Positions 6,717 through 15,697 of a DNA stretch of 64,000 bases are shown one piece after another. Below the pieces are notes generated by a model. The model saw only the letters and a list, made by a program, of their open reading frames with translations. It was not told the DNA's origin and ran no database searches. The position numbers were made by a program, and so were the translations under genes. This stretch comes from Lysinimonas soli (GTDB taxonomy: Bacteria; Actinomycetota; Actinomycetes; Actinomycetales; Microbacteriaceae). Numbering within the stretch: the first letter of the stretch is position 1; each line of letters opens with the position of its first letter. The DNA lies in contig NZ_JBHSMG010000001.1 in assembly GCF_042655435.1 (NCBI RefSeq), positions 124,001 to 188,000 of the forward strand. The letters are read 5' to 3'.

Positions 6717-9025
6717 AGTTCACCGATGGGTTCTGGCAACTCCGTCCCGGGGTCGACGCGCTGTACGCACAGGAGGCGCGCGACCTCGTCGCGGGCGAGG
6801 GGACGCTCTCGATCACGGCGCCGACCAAGGTCATCGAGCGCCGGGGCGACGTGCTCAACCGTCCGGTCATGATGGTCACCCTGAGCTCGCCGCTCGAGGG
6901 GGTCGTGCGGGTCCGCATCGAGCACCACCGCGGCTCTGTCGTGCGCGATGGATTCGAGCTGGTCGGCGCGACCGCAGGCGCGGGCGAGGTGATCATCGAG
7001 GACGAGGCGGGCGTGCTGCGCAGCGGATCGCTCGAAGCGCGGGTACGGACCGGCGGGCCCTGGAGCCTCGAGTTCCGGCGCGACGGTCGGCTGCTCACCG
7101 GCTCCGGACACAAGTCGGTCGGGTACCTGCGACTGGACGCCGACGCCGAGGTCGACCGCGGGATCCCGGCCAACGCGCGCACGGGGTCGCCACCCCCGGC
7201 CGGATCCGCCTACCTGCACGAGCAGCTCGAGCTCGGTGTCGGCGAGCTGATCTACGGGCTGGGGGAGAGATTCGGGCCGGTCGTCAAGAACGGTCAGTCG
7301 GTCGAGGTCTGGAACGCCGACGGCGGCACCTCGAGCGAACAGGCGTACAAGAACGTGCCCTTCTACCTGAGCAGTCGCGGTTACGGCGTGCTCGTGAACT
7401 CGTCGCGCCATGTGTCGTTCGAGGTGGGATCCGAGGCGGTGGAGCGCGTGCAGTTCTCCGTCGCCGGAGAGGCCCTGGAGTACCTCATCATCGATGGGCC
7501 GACCCCGGCCGACGTGCTCGAGCGCTACACCCGGCTCACGGGACGGCCCGCCCACGTGCCGGCGTGGTCGTACGGGCTGTGGCTCTCGACCAGCTTCACC
7601 ACCGACTACGACGAGGCCACCGTCACCTCCTTCGTCGACGCCATGGCCCAGCGGGAGCTGCCACTCAGCGTCTTCCACTTCGACTGCTTCTGGATGCGCG
7701 AGTTCAACTGGTGCGACTTCGAATGGGACCCGCGGGTCTTCCCCGATCCACCGGGCATGCTGCGTCGGCTGCATGCCAAGGATCTGCGGATCTGCGTCTG
7801 GATCAATCCCTACATCGCCCAGCGGTCGCCGTTGTTCGACGAGGCGGCCGAGGCCGGGTATCTGGTGCGGCGTCCGGACGGAACCGTGTGGCAGTGGGAT
7901 CTCTGGCAGGCGGGCATGGGCATCGTCGACTTCACCAACCCCGACGCGGTGACCTGGTTCCAGTCGAAGCTCCGCCGGCTGCTCGACCAGGGGGTCGACT
8001 GCTTCAAGACGGACTTCGGCGAGCGCATCCCCACCGACGTGGTGTGGCACGACGGCTCGGATCCGGATCGCATGCACAACTGGTACACCCAGCTGTACAA
8101 CCAGGCGGTGTTCGAGGTGCTCGAGGAGGTCCGCGGCGCCGGTGACGCCGTCCTCTTCGCGCGCTCGGCGACGGTCGGCGGGCAGCGGATGCCCGTGCAC
8201 TGGGGCGGGGACTCCACCTCGACCTTCGCGTCGATGGCCGAGACCCTGCGGGGCGGGCTCTCGCTCGCGCTCAGCGGGTTCGGTTTCTGGAGCCACGACA
8301 TCGGGGGCTTCGAGGGCACTCCCGACGCCGGCGTCTACAAGCGATGGACCGCCTTCGGGCTGCTCTCGAGCCATTCCCGTTTCCATGGGTCGGGCTCCTA
8401 CCGCGTGCCGTGGGCCTTCGATGAGGAGGCCGTCGAGGTCACGCGCCGCTTCACCCGGCTCAAGCTGCGACTCATGCCCTACCTCTACGCCGCGGGCCTC
8501 GAAGCGAGCGGCTCGGGTACGCCGGTCATGCGTCCGCTGCAGCTCGTGTTCCCCGAGGACCCGGCGGTCGGTCATCTCGACCGGCAGTACATGCTGGGCT
8601 CGGAGCTGCTGGTGGCCCCGGTGATGGACCCGGAGGGCGAGGTCGAGTTCTACCTGCCGGCCGGCCGGTGGACGAGTCTGCTCGATGGTCGCGTGGCAGA
8701 GGGCGGACGGTGGCACCGCGAGCGGCATGGCTACCTCTCGCTTCCGCTCTACGTGCGCGAGGGCGCCGTTCTGGCGATGACCGACCGGGTCGACCGCCCC
8801 GACCACCCGTATCTCGATGCGCTCGTGCTCGAGGTCTACCCCGGCCCGGCGGGATCGCGGAACATCACGGTCACCGACCCGGACGGCCGCTCGGCCGAGT
8901 TCGAGGTCGAGCACAGCGACTCCGGTGTCCGAGTGCATGGTGAGGCCGGTCTCGCCTGGCGGCTGAGGGCGCCGGGTCTGCCCGAGGTCACGGCGGTGGA
9001 CCGGGTCGCCGAACTCCTCTGGTAG
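6713..9025 (+). CDS. yicI: Alpha-xylosidase, GH31 family (YicI type)
   Basis: A cytoplasmic protein of 770 residues (no signal peptide), the normal length for the family. The N-terminal beta domain (about 1-285) begins MKFTDGFWQLRPGV as in E. coli YicI. The TIM barrel carries the nucleophile motif FKTDFGERIP (D434) and the acid/base motif HWGGDSTS (D500). The enzyme releases alpha-linked xylose from the non-reducing end of xyloglucan fragments such as isoprimeverose. The GTG start overlaps the permease stop by four bases. Together with the ROK repressor and CUT1 importer it forms an alpha-xyloside uptake and hydrolysis operon. Specificity for xylose over glucose is taken from the family match, not tested. 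Confidence 0.92.
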   Translation: MKFTDGFWQLRPGVDALYAQEARDLVAGEGTLSITAPTKVIERRGDVLNRPVMMVTLSSPLEGVVRVRIEHHRGSVVRDGFELVGATAGAGEVIIEDEAGVLRSGSLEARVRTGGPWSLEFRRDGRLLTGSGHKSVGYLRLDADAEVDRGIPANARTGSPPPAGSAYLHEQLELGVGELIYGLGERFGPVVKNGQSVEVWNADGGTSSEQAYKNVPFYLSSRGYGVLVNSSRHVSFEVGSEAVERVQFSVAGEALEYLIIDGPTPADVLERYTRLTGRPAHVPAWSYGLWLSTSFTTDYDEATVTSFVDAMAQRELPLSVFHFDCFWMREFNWCDFEWDPRVFPDPPGMLRRLHAKDLRICVWINPYIAQRSPLFDEAAEAGYLVRRPDGTVWQWDLWQAGMGIVDFTNPDAVTWFQSKLRRLLDQGVDCFKTDFGERIPTDVVWHDGSDPDRMHNWYTQLYNQAVFEVLEEVRGAGDAVLFARSATVGGQRMPVHWGGDSTSTFASMAETLRGGLSLALSGFGFWSHDIGGFEGTPDAGVYKRWTAFGLLSSHSRFHGSGSYRVPWAFDEEAVEVTRRFTRLKLRLMPYLYAAGLEASGSGTPVMRPLQLVFPEDPAVGHLDRQYMLGSELLVAPVMDPEGEVEFYLPAGRWTSLLDGRVAEGGRWHRERHGYLSLPLYVREGAVLAMTDRVDRPDHPYLDALVLEVYPGPAGSRNITVTDPDGRSAEFEVEHSDSGVRVHGEAGLAWRLRAPGLPEVTAVDRVAELLW

Positions 9026-9056
9026 CCGCCGCGGTGCCGGGCCGTCGACCCGCGAT

Positions 9057-9095
9057 GCGGGCCGTCAGCGCGGGCCGTCAGCGCAGGCGGTCAGC
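9057..9095. repeat. Short tandem repeat, three 13-base units
   Basis: Units at 9057-9069 and 9070-9082 are identical (GCGGGCCGTCAGC). A third at 9083-9095 differs at two positions (GCAGGCGGTCAGC), and a partial fourth follows. The array runs into the stop codon and last codons of the minus-strand permease gene, so its variation could change the end of that gene. Confidence 0.7.
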
Positions 9096-9969
9096 GCAGG
9101 CGGCTGCGGATCCGGGCCGCGGCGAGGGCCGTGAACACCACGGCCATCGCGGCGAGCACCGCCAGCACGTAGGCCGTCGGAACCTGCCAATCGCCGACGC
9201 TCGCGGTGATGCCGTAGACCGCCGAGAGGCGCTCGGTCGCCTGGGGCTGGCCCGCGGTCAGCTTCGCCAGCGTCCCCTCCGACAGCTGCTGGCGGATCAG
9301 GGTCGCGAGCTGTCCGAAGGGCAGGGCGTTGATCACATTGCGCACCCCCTCCGGGAAGGCGCCGACCGGCACGTAGGCTCCCGCGATGAATCCGAGCACG
9401 GTGCCCACGATCGTCGACAGGGCAGCGAAGGCCCCCTGGGTGCGCACGAACGAGATGCCGAATGCCGACAGCGCCGCGAATGCCAGGCAGCTGAGGGCGA
9501 TCTCGCCCACGACGATGGCGATCGTCGCCACGCCGAGCAGCAGGCCGTCGACGAAGAACAGGTAGGCGAGGCTCAGCACCAGCACGATGATGCTCATCGT
9601 CATGGCGATGACGAAGCTCGAGATCAGGTAGCCGAGGCTCAGCTGGCTGCGCCGGATCGGCGACACCAGGAAGTCGCGGAAGCGCGCCGTGACGGCGTCG
9701 TCGACGAAGCTGCTGAAGGCGCCGAGTCCGGTCGTGATCGTGGTGATGCTGATGATGCCGGCGAACATCCAGGTGTCGACGAAGGCCGAGACGCTCGCCG
9801 AGCTCGCCGCGGGGAAGCTGTTCGCGAGGTCGCCGGTCTGGAGGGTCCGCAGGAAGAGCATGTAGAGCAGGAAGAGCACGAGGGCGCCGAGCAGGGAGAA
9901 GAAGACGCCGAGGCGGTCTCGGAAGTAGATGCGGAGGTTGCGCCCCACGATGTCGGCGATGACCCTCAT
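9091..9969 (-). CDS. ABC-2 type transporter permease (DrrB-like)
   Basis: A protein of 292 residues with six predicted helices (first at about 22-42, then a cluster from 65 to 240, last near 270-287) and the ABC-2 core. It begins MRVIADIVGRNLRIYFRDR, the usual cytoplasmic N-terminus of DrrB/NodJ-type permeases. It pairs with the ATPase encoded upstream, whose stop overlaps its start (ATGA at 9966-9969). Such two-gene exporters move drugs, lipids or polysaccharides out of the cell; the substrate cannot be told from sequence. Confidence 0.87.
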   Translation of the reverse strand: MRVIADIVGRNLRIYFRDRLGVFFSLLGALVLFLLYMLFLRTLQTGDLANSFPAASSASVSAFVDTWMFAGIISITTITTGLGAFSSFVDDAVTARFRDFLVSPIRRSQLSLGYLISSFVIAMTMSIIVLVLSLAYLFFVDGLLLGVATIAIVVGEIALSCLAFAALSAFGISFVRTQGAFAALSTIVGTVLGFIAGAYVPVGAFPEGVRNVINALPFGQLATLIRQQLSEGTLAKLTAGQPQATERLSAVYGITASVGDWQVPTAYVLAVLAAMAVVFTALAAARIRSRLR

Positions 9970-10889
9970 GCGCGAGGCTCCTCACGGTCCGCGGAGGCGG
10001 TCACGGCGAGGAACACGTCGTCCATGGTGCCGTGCCGGAACTCGAAGTCGACGACCTTCGCGCCGTGCTGTTCCAGGATCCGCATGGCGGTGTGCGCGTC
10101 GGGCACGGTGATCCGCGCCGGTTCCTCCTCCGTCAGGGAACAGCCGGCCGCCGTCGCCAGGGCCGCGAGCGCCGGCAGGTCGGTCGTGGTCACGCTGAGC
10201 ACGCTGCTGCTGTACCGCGCCCGCAGCTCGGCCGGGGTACCCGCGGCGACGATGCGGCCGCGATCGATCATGCAGACCTGATCCGCCTCCTCGGTCTCCT
10301 CGAGGTAGTGGGTGGTGAGGAAGACCGTGAGACCGTGTCGTTCACGCAGGGTACGGATGGTCGACCAGACGGATGCCCGCCCGGCCGGGTCGAGGCCCGC
10401 CGTCGGCTCGTCGAGGAAGATCACCGACGGCGAGGCGAGCAGGGCACGTGCGATGTCGGCGCGTCGGCGCTCGCCGCCCGAGATCCGGCCGTAGCGCCGG
10501 GTCAGCAGGTGGCTCAGGCCGATGAGCTCGCCCAGCTCGGTGATGCGCGCGTCGACCGCCTCCGGCGCGCTGCGATAGAAGGCGCCGCGCACCCGGAGGT
10601 TCTCGCGCACGCTCAGCAGCGGATCCATGATCGACTCCTGAAAGACGACACCGATGCCGCGCCGGACCTCGTCACCTTCCCTGCGGACGTCGTGGCCGAG
10701 CACCGTCACCTCGCCGGCCTCGAACCCGAGCAGGGTCGTGAGGCAGGCGATCGTGGTCGACTTGCCCGCACCGTTGGTGCCGACGAAGGCGAACACGCTG
10801 CCGCGTTCCACCTGGAACGAGACGTCGTCGACCGCGACGGTCTGCCCATAGCGCTTGGTCAGGCCGTGAACCTCGATCGCCGTCACCAT
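9966..10889 (-). CDS. ABC-2 type transporter ATP-binding protein (DrrA-like)
   Basis: A protein of 307 residues. The ABC domain covers about 5-235, with Walker A GTNGAGKST, signature ISGGERRRADIARALL, Walker B VIFLDEPTAGLDP and switch His in TTHYLEE. A C-terminal extension of about 75 residues is typical of DrrA proteins. The ATG at 10889 has GGAG five bases upstream; in-frame codons upstream to 10928 have no ribosome-binding site. It powers the permease encoded immediately downstream. Confidence 0.92.
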   Translation of the reverse strand: MVTAIEVHGLTKRYGQTVAVDDVSFQVERGSVFAFVGTNGAGKSTTIACLTTLLGFEAGEVTVLGHDVRREGDEVRRGIGVVFQESIMDPLLSVRENLRVRGAFYRSAPEAVDARITELGELIGLSHLLTRRYGRISGGERRRADIARALLASPSVIFLDEPTAGLDPAGRASVWSTIRTLRERHGLTVFLTTHYLEETEEADQVCMIDRGRIVAAGTPAELRARYSSSVLSVTTTDLPALAALATAAGCSLTEEEPARITVPDAHTAMRILEQHGAKVVDFEFRHGTMDDVFLAVTASADREEPRA

Positions 10890-11046
10890 GACGTCTCCTC
10901 GGTCTCTGCTCCGCATCCGGATCACCACGACCCTACCGACCCCTCGGCACGTCGGCGAGCGCCGCTCAATCTTTCGAGCGCCGCGCTCAGCGGGCGCGCG
11001 CTCGCGAGAAACGACGGCGCTCGCGCGGGGGAGAGGCGGGAGGGGG

Positions 11047-11499
11047 TCAGACGGCGGCGAGCGCCTGCTCGGCGGCGACCCAACCGAGCATCGCGCACTT
11101 CACGCGAGCCGGATACCGTGAGACCCCGGCGAGCACGGAGGCATCGCCGAACAGCTCCTCGCTCGGCGCGATCGCCCCCCGCGATCGCATCGCGTCGCGG
11201 AAGGCGTCGATCCGCGAGGCCAGCTCGTCGACCGTCAAGCCGGATGCCAGATCGCTCAGCAGCGAGGCCGACGCCTGCGAGATCGCGCAGCCGTGTCCCT
11301 CCCAGTTCGCCGAGACGACGCGCGCGACTCCGTCGGGGCCCGGCTCGAGATGCAGTTCGACGGTGAGCTCGTCGCCGCAGGTGGGGTTGATCTGGTGCGA
11401 GGTCGCGGCGGTTCCGCCGAGTAGGCCGTACCCGTGCGGACGCCGGGAGTGGTCGAGGATGACCTCGCGGTAGAGCTCTTCCAGTTCCGAGGAGGTCAT
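11047..11499 (-). CDS. sufU: SufU-type Fe-S cluster assembly protein
   Basis: A protein of 150 residues with the SufU pattern: NPTCGDE (C41, D43), GHGCAIS (C71) and ARVKCAMLGW (C135). These residues bind zinc and accept sulfur from SufS in Gram-positive bacteria. The 18-21-residue insert between the second and third Cys that separates SufU from IscU is present (about 85-128). The gene follows sufS with a four-base overlap, so the two are co-translated. The sufBDC genes are not in the window. Confidence 0.93.
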   Translation of the reverse strand: MTSSELEELYREVILDHSRRPHGYGLLGGTAATSHQINPTCGDELTVELHLEPGPDGVARVVSANWEGHGCAISQASASLLSDLASGLTVDELASRIDAFRDAMRSRGAIAPSEELFGDASVLAGVSRYPARVKCAMLGWVAAEQALAAV

Positions 11500-12776
11500 G
11501 TGTGCGCTCCGAAGAATGCGGCGGCGCCCTCGACCGCCTCGAACAGGCGATCGATCTCGTCGCGGGTCGTGTAGAGGTAGGTGCTCGCCCGTGTGCTGGC
11601 GGTCGTGCCGAGTCGGCGATGCAGGGGCTGGGCACAGTGGTGCCCGACCCGCACCGCGATCCCGCGGTCGTCGAGGAACTGACCGAGGTCGTGCGCGTGC
11701 ACCCCGTCGAGGGTGAAGGCGGCCAGGCCCACCCGCGGCGCCGACGAGTCCGCGCCGAGCACGCGGATGCCGGGGATCGCCCCGAGGCCGGCGACGAGAG
11801 CTGCGCCCAGTTCCGCTTCGTGCAAGGCGATGCGCGGCATCCCGATCGCGTCGAGGTAGTCGATCGCGGCGGCGAGCGCGATCGCCTGCGAGACGGGCTG
11901 CGTGCCCGCCTCGAAGCGCTGCGGCGCGGGCAGGAACTCGGCGGACTCCATCGTCACGGTCGTGATCATCGATCCGCCCGTGAGGAACGGCGGCATCGCG
12001 TCGAGCAGCGCGCGACGACCGTAGAGCACGCCGATGCCGGTCGGGGCCAGCATCTTGTGACCCGAGAAGAACGCGAAGTCGACGTCGAGGGCCTTCACGT
12101 CGAGGGGCAGATGCGGAGCCGACTGACAGGCATCGAGGGCGACGAGGGCGCCGACCTGCCGCCCGCGCCGCACCAGCTCGGCGATCGGCGTGACGGCGCC
12201 GAGCACGTTCGAGACGTGCGCGACCGCGATGAGGCGGGTGCGCTCGGTCACGATCGAGTCGAGATCGTCGAGCCGCAGCTCGCCCTGGTCATCGATCGGG
12301 ATGTAGCGCAGGGTGGCTCCGGTGCGCGCCGCGAGCTGCTGCCACGGAATGAGGTTGGCGTGATGCTCGAGCTCGGTGACGACGATCTCGTCGCCCGACC
12401 CGAACGCGAGGGGGGACCCGGCCGGAAGGTTGCCGAGCGAGTACGCGACGAGGTTCGCCGCGGCGGTCGCGTTCGAGGTCCAGACCACCTCGTCGTCGAG
12501 GGCACCGATGAACCGGGCGACGCGGGAGCGGGCGTGCTCGAAGAGCTCCGTCGCCTCGGCGGCGAGGGTGTGGGCGCCGCGGTGCACGGCGGCGTTCTGG
12601 TGCTCGAGGTAGGTGCGTTCGGCATCCAGCACCTGGACGGGCTTCTCGGATGTCGCCGCCGAGTCGAGGTAGGCGAGCGGATGACCGTTCACCGATTGCG
12701 CGAGCGCCGGGAAGTCGCGACGGAACGCGGCGACCTCGTCGTCGGTGAGGGGCTGGACCGTCGCGACCGTTGACAT
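11496..12776 (-). CDS. sufS: Cysteine desulfurase, SufS group II
   Basis: A protein of 426 residues, class V aminotransferase fold. The PLP lysine is K241 in FFSGHKMLAPTG and the persulfide Cys is C381 in RVGHHCAQPLH; the short RxGHHCA loop marks group II enzymes. The enzyme removes sulfur from cysteine and passes it to SufU. Two starts are possible: ATG at 12776, which follows GGGAGGG with almost no spacer, or ATG at 12785, which includes that sequence. I prefer 12776 from homology of the first residues. Confidence 0.93.
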   Translation of the reverse strand: MSTVATVQPLTDDEVAAFRRDFPALAQSVNGHPLAYLDSAATSEKPVQVLDAERTYLEHQNAAVHRGAHTLAAEATELFEHARSRVARFIGALDDEVVWTSNATAAANLVAYSLGNLPAGSPLAFGSGDEIVVTELEHHANLIPWQQLAARTGATLRYIPIDDQGELRLDDLDSIVTERTRLIAVAHVSNVLGAVTPIAELVRRGRQVGALVALDACQSAPHLPLDVKALDVDFAFFSGHKMLAPTGIGVLYGRRALLDAMPPFLTGGSMITTVTMESAEFLPAPQRFEAGTQPVSQAIALAAAIDYLDAIGMPRIALHEAELGAALVAGLGAIPGIRVLGADSSAPRVGLAAFTLDGVHAHDLGQFLDDRGIAVRVGHHCAQPLHRRLGTTASTRASTYLYTTRDEIDRLFEAVEGAAAFFGAHT

Positions 12777-12875
12777 CCCTCCCATGGTACGCAGGGCGCC
12801 ACCGGACGGCCGGGTCGCTGTTCCGAGCGGGACCCGGGATGACCCATGATGGAGCCACCACGTGAGGAGCCCTCG

Positions 12876-13466
12876 ATGACCGATGCCACCCCGACCCCCG
12901 CCGGCTGGTACGCCGACGCGAGCGCTGCCGGCCAACTGCGCTGGTGGGATGGCACGGCGTGGACCGAGCACGTCGCCGCGGCGAACCCGCTCGAGCGACC
13001 CACGCTGCCCGCCGGCGCCAAGATCTACAGCCCGTTCATCTGGCTGGTCGTATTCCTGCCGCTGCTGACCCTGCCGCTGCTCTTCACCTGGCAGCCGAGC
13101 TTCCGATTCATGACCGGACCGGACGGCACGATGACGGTGGATCGGACCTCGATGTACGGCCCCGGCTACTTCCTGATGGTCGCGGCCGGCTGGATCCTGT
13201 ACGGCCTCAGCGTCTTCTTCGCGTACCGCGACTGGCGGGCGCTGCACGCCGCGGGCGTGGTGCGGCCGTTCCACTGGGCCTGGACGTTCCTGAACCCGCT
13301 GGTCTACATCATCGGCCGATCGGTCATCGTGCGCCGGGTGGCCCGGCCGCGCGGACTGGCGCCGATCTGGGCGTACATCGGCGTGGTCGTCGTCTCGCTC
13401 GTCGTGACGTCGATCTGGACCGTGCAGCTCGTGAGTCAGATGCTGAGCAACCTGCCGCAGAGGTAG
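12876..13466 (+). CDS. DUF2510-domain membrane protein
   Basis: A protein of 196 residues. The N-terminus holds a DUF2510 motif (PAGWYADASAAGQLRWWDG, about 7-27), a small WW-like domain frequent in actinobacterial membrane proteins. Four hydrophobic helices follow (about 53-72, 98-118, 138-150, 167-190). The ATG at 12876 is preceded by GAGGAG at about 12863-12868. Function is unknown. It is divergent from sufS and convergent with the DUF6114 gene, with a perfect bidirectional hairpin between the convergent ends. Confidence 0.8.
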   Translation: MTDATPTPAGWYADASAAGQLRWWDGTAWTEHVAAANPLERPTLPAGAKIYSPFIWLVVFLPLLTLPLLFTWQPSFRFMTGPDGTMTVDRTSMYGPGYFLMVAAGWILYGLSVFFAYRDWRALHAAGVVRPFHWAWTFLNPLVYIIGRSVIVRRVARPRGLAPIWAYIGVVVVSLVVTSIWTVQLVSQMLSNLPQR

Positions 13467-13481
13467 CACCGAGGTGTGGGG

Positions 13482-13514
13482 CGGCCGGGTCCGCCCTGAT
13501 CGCGGACCCGGCCG
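13482..13514. terminator. Bidirectional hairpin terminator between convergent genes
   Basis: Perfect 13-base GC-rich arms (13482-13494 and 13502-13514) flank a 7-base loop, 15 bases after the stop of the DUF2510 gene and 15 bases before the end of the DUF6114 gene. There is little T-richness on either side, as is common in actinobacteria. Confidence 0.75.
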
Positions 13515-13529
13515 AAGGTCGCACGGCGG

Positions 13530-14861
13530 TTACTCGTGCAACGCCTGGTGCAGATTCGAGTAGCTGATGGAATCGGCGGTCGTGCCCACGAGCCCGAGGT
13601 TGACGCGCAGGAGCGACGACGGCAGCTCGTTGCCGGGTGGTGGGGTGGCATCCGTTCCCAGGGTCAGGCCGAGCCCACCGAGGGTCGTGCCGGTCAGGGA
13701 GTCGAGGTAGACCTGCACGTGCCCCTTGAGCTCCATCCGGTCGGCCGACGACACCAGCGACGGTCCCGTCGCGCGGCGGACGTCGAGCAGGAAGCCCGTG
13801 ATGGTGACATCGTCGGCGACGAGCTTGATCACCGGGAACCGGCTGCCGTCGATGCGCGACACCGTGACGAGGCCGAGCTGATGGATGCCGCTGATCGAGA
13901 TCGACGACCCGCCCAGCTGCCCGGCCGGCAGGGTGAAGACCGGGGCACCGTTGTCGGGCCCGATCACGAGCGGGGCCGTGCTCGACGCCGACGGCGTGCC
14001 CGGGATCCCCTTCGTCGCCCCGCCGAGCAGGCCGCCGACGAGCCCCCCGAGCGGGCCGCTCGGGCTCGGGCTCGGGGTCGGCGTCGGGCTCGGACTGGGC
14101 GTGCTGCAGTTCATCAGCAGCGGAATGCAGAACGCGGTCGGTGCCGCCGGGGCCTTCGCTGCGCCGATTCCGCTGAGCGCCGCGATGAGCAGAAGGGCCG
14201 CGGCTGCGGCACCCGGCCTACGCGACGTGCCGACCTTGGTCGGCGCTGCCGAAAAAGGGGGCGGCTCCGCGGGGGAGTCCTCGCGGCCGAGCGGCTCGGT
14301 GATCTCGGTGCCCTCGGCCTCGGCACTGCCGACGGCCTCGGCTCTGCGCGCCAGCTCGGCGGTCCATCCGGGGCGCAAGACCTCGAACGGGACCGCTTCG
14401 GCGTGGGACCCGCGATCGCCTGTCGCCCCGCCCACCGCGAACACGAGCTCGCGCTGGTGTTCGGGGGCTTCGACCGCGGCGAGCGCCTCGGTCGACTCGG
14501 CGGGCGCGGTCGACTTGGGCAGCCATGACACGGCGAGGATCCCCCCCACGGCGCTCAGCAGCATCCCGACGAAGAATCCCCCCAGGTTGACGCCGACGAT
14601 CGAGTAGATCGACAGGGCAAGGGCGATCACGCCGTAGAAGATCCGATGCTGCGGCATCGCCATGATCAGAGCCCCGAGCAGGGCGAGACCGAGGGGGATG
14701 ATCGTGGCTTGGAAGCCCTCGATCCCCATCTGGATGTGCAGCTTGCCGAGGTCCAGCTGCGTGGAGAAGAACATCTCCACGCCCGCCAGGATCAGAAGCA
14801 GGCCGCCCACGAAGGGTCGTTGTCGGCGCCAGGCGCCGAACCCTCTGCTCTTCACGTTCAC
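13530..14861 (-). CDS. DUF6114 membrane protein with extra C-terminal beta domain
   Basis: A protein of 443 residues. The N-terminal part (about 10-115) has four hydrophobic helices and is the DUF6114 region. A charged cytoplasmic linker follows (about 120-210), then a further helix near 215-235, a Pro/Ser linker (SPSPTPTPSPSPSGP) and a C-terminal exported domain (about 310-440) whose lines such as IKLVADDVTITGFLLDVRRA resemble the beta domain of DUF6230 proteins. GTG at 14861 was chosen because GGAG lies nine bases upstream; GTG at 14879 is possible. It follows the DUF6230 gene, the usual partner in actinobacteria. Function is unknown; a surface role is inferred. Confidence 0.75.
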   Translation of the reverse strand: MNVKSRGFGAWRRQRPFVGGLLLILAGVEMFFSTQLDLGKLHIQMGIEGFQATIIPLGLALLGALIMAMPQHRIFYGVIALALSIYSIVGVNLGGFFVGMLLSAVGGILAVSWLPKSTAPAESTEALAAVEAPEHQRELVFAVGGATGDRGSHAEAVPFEVLRPGWTAELARRAEAVGSAEAEGTEITEPLGREDSPAEPPPFSAAPTKVGTSRRPGAAAAALLLIAALSGIGAAKAPAAPTAFCIPLLMNCSTPSPSPTPTPSPSPSGPLGGLVGGLLGGATKGIPGTPSASSTAPLVIGPDNGAPVFTLPAGQLGGSSISISGIHQLGLVTVSRIDGSRFPVIKLVADDVTITGFLLDVRRATGPSLVSSADRMELKGHVQVYLDSLTGTTLGGLGLTLGTDATPPPGNELPSSLLRVNLGLVGTTADSISYSNLHQALHE

Positions 14862-14908
14862 GTTCCTCAACTCCTTCACGAGTGCTTCACGACCGATGCG
14901 GCGCCGGT

Positions 14909-15526
14909 CTAGAAGCATTCGTCGCCGTTGGTGAGTTGCACGTGCATGCCGTTGAGGGTGAACACGGCGGCGGTCGTCGACCACGCGGTCTGCTGAAGGC
15001 TGGTGATCTTGATGCCCTGGGAGTCCTGCGAGAAGTCGCCGGGCGAGCCCTTCGCGTCGGTGCGCACCGTCGAGGCATCGAGGCCGATGCGGATGTCGGT
15101 GAACGTCGCGTCGCCCTTGAGGTCGGTCATGCCGATCTGGAGGCCCTTCGCCTGGACGGGGTTGCCGCCGCCGCCCGCGGTGATCTTGACCCCGACCTTG
15201 CCGAGGGGGGTGTCGGACACGACCGACTGGCACATGTTGGTCAGGGTCGCGTCACCGATGTTCGCGATCGCCACCTGGTGCGCGCCGCCCTTGTCGTCTT
15301 TCGTCACGCCGGCGTACTGCGAGAAGCTCGTTCCATCGAGTTCGCTCGCGCTGATCTTGAACTGGCTGCCCGAGATCGCGAACGAGACCGGAACGGCTCC
15401 GTTGGCGACGCCGCCCAGCACGACGGTCGCGGCGATGGCCACGGGCACCGCGGCGAGCACGATCCGTCCTGCCCGCTTGGCGGTGAATTTGTGCGGATCC
15501 GCTGCTGCCGAACCTTGCTTCTTCAT
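14909..15526 (-). CDS. DUF6230 exported protein
   Basis: A protein of 205 residues. After a basic N-terminus there is one hydrophobic segment (about 20-43, ending GGVANG) that can act as signal anchor, then a beta-rich domain with two Cys (about C98 and C204) that could form a disulfide. DUF6230 proteins are found next to DUF6114 proteins in many actinobacteria and have no proven role. A strong ribosome-binding site (GGAGGA) lies at 15531-15536. It is the first gene of the pair, divergent from a TetR regulator. Confidence 0.8.
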   Translation of the reverse strand: MKKQGSAAADPHKFTAKRAGRIVLAAVPVAIAATVVLGGVANGAVPVSFAISGSQFKISASELDGTSFSQYAGVTKDDKGGAHQVAIANIGDATLTNMCQSVVSDTPLGKVGVKITAGGGGNPVQAKGLQIGMTDLKGDATFTDIRIGLDASTVRTDAKGSPGDFSQDSQGIKITSLQQTAWSTTAAVFTLNGMHVQLTNGDECF

Positions 15527-15653
15527 TGAATCCTCCTTGATCCAATCCGGTCCCGCGAGCGGGATCCCGGCTGTTCCGAGGAGCGTCATGAGTGACGTCC
15601 CACCAGAAGAGACGTGGAGGTGCCCGAGTTATGACGCCGATTCCCGATCTTTT

Positions 15654-15668
15654 TTGACGGGGCGTCAA
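15654..15668. promoter_or_regulatory. Palindrome, probable TetR operator
   Basis: TTGACG-GGG-CGTCAA is a perfect 6+3+6 inverted repeat, 29 bases before the TetR start and in the divergent interval with the DUF6230 gene. TTGACG could also serve as a -35 element. Binding by the adjacent TetR protein is inferred. Confidence 0.55.
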
Positions 15669-15697
15669 TAGCGAGCGCCGGGGGTAATCTGCCGGAC

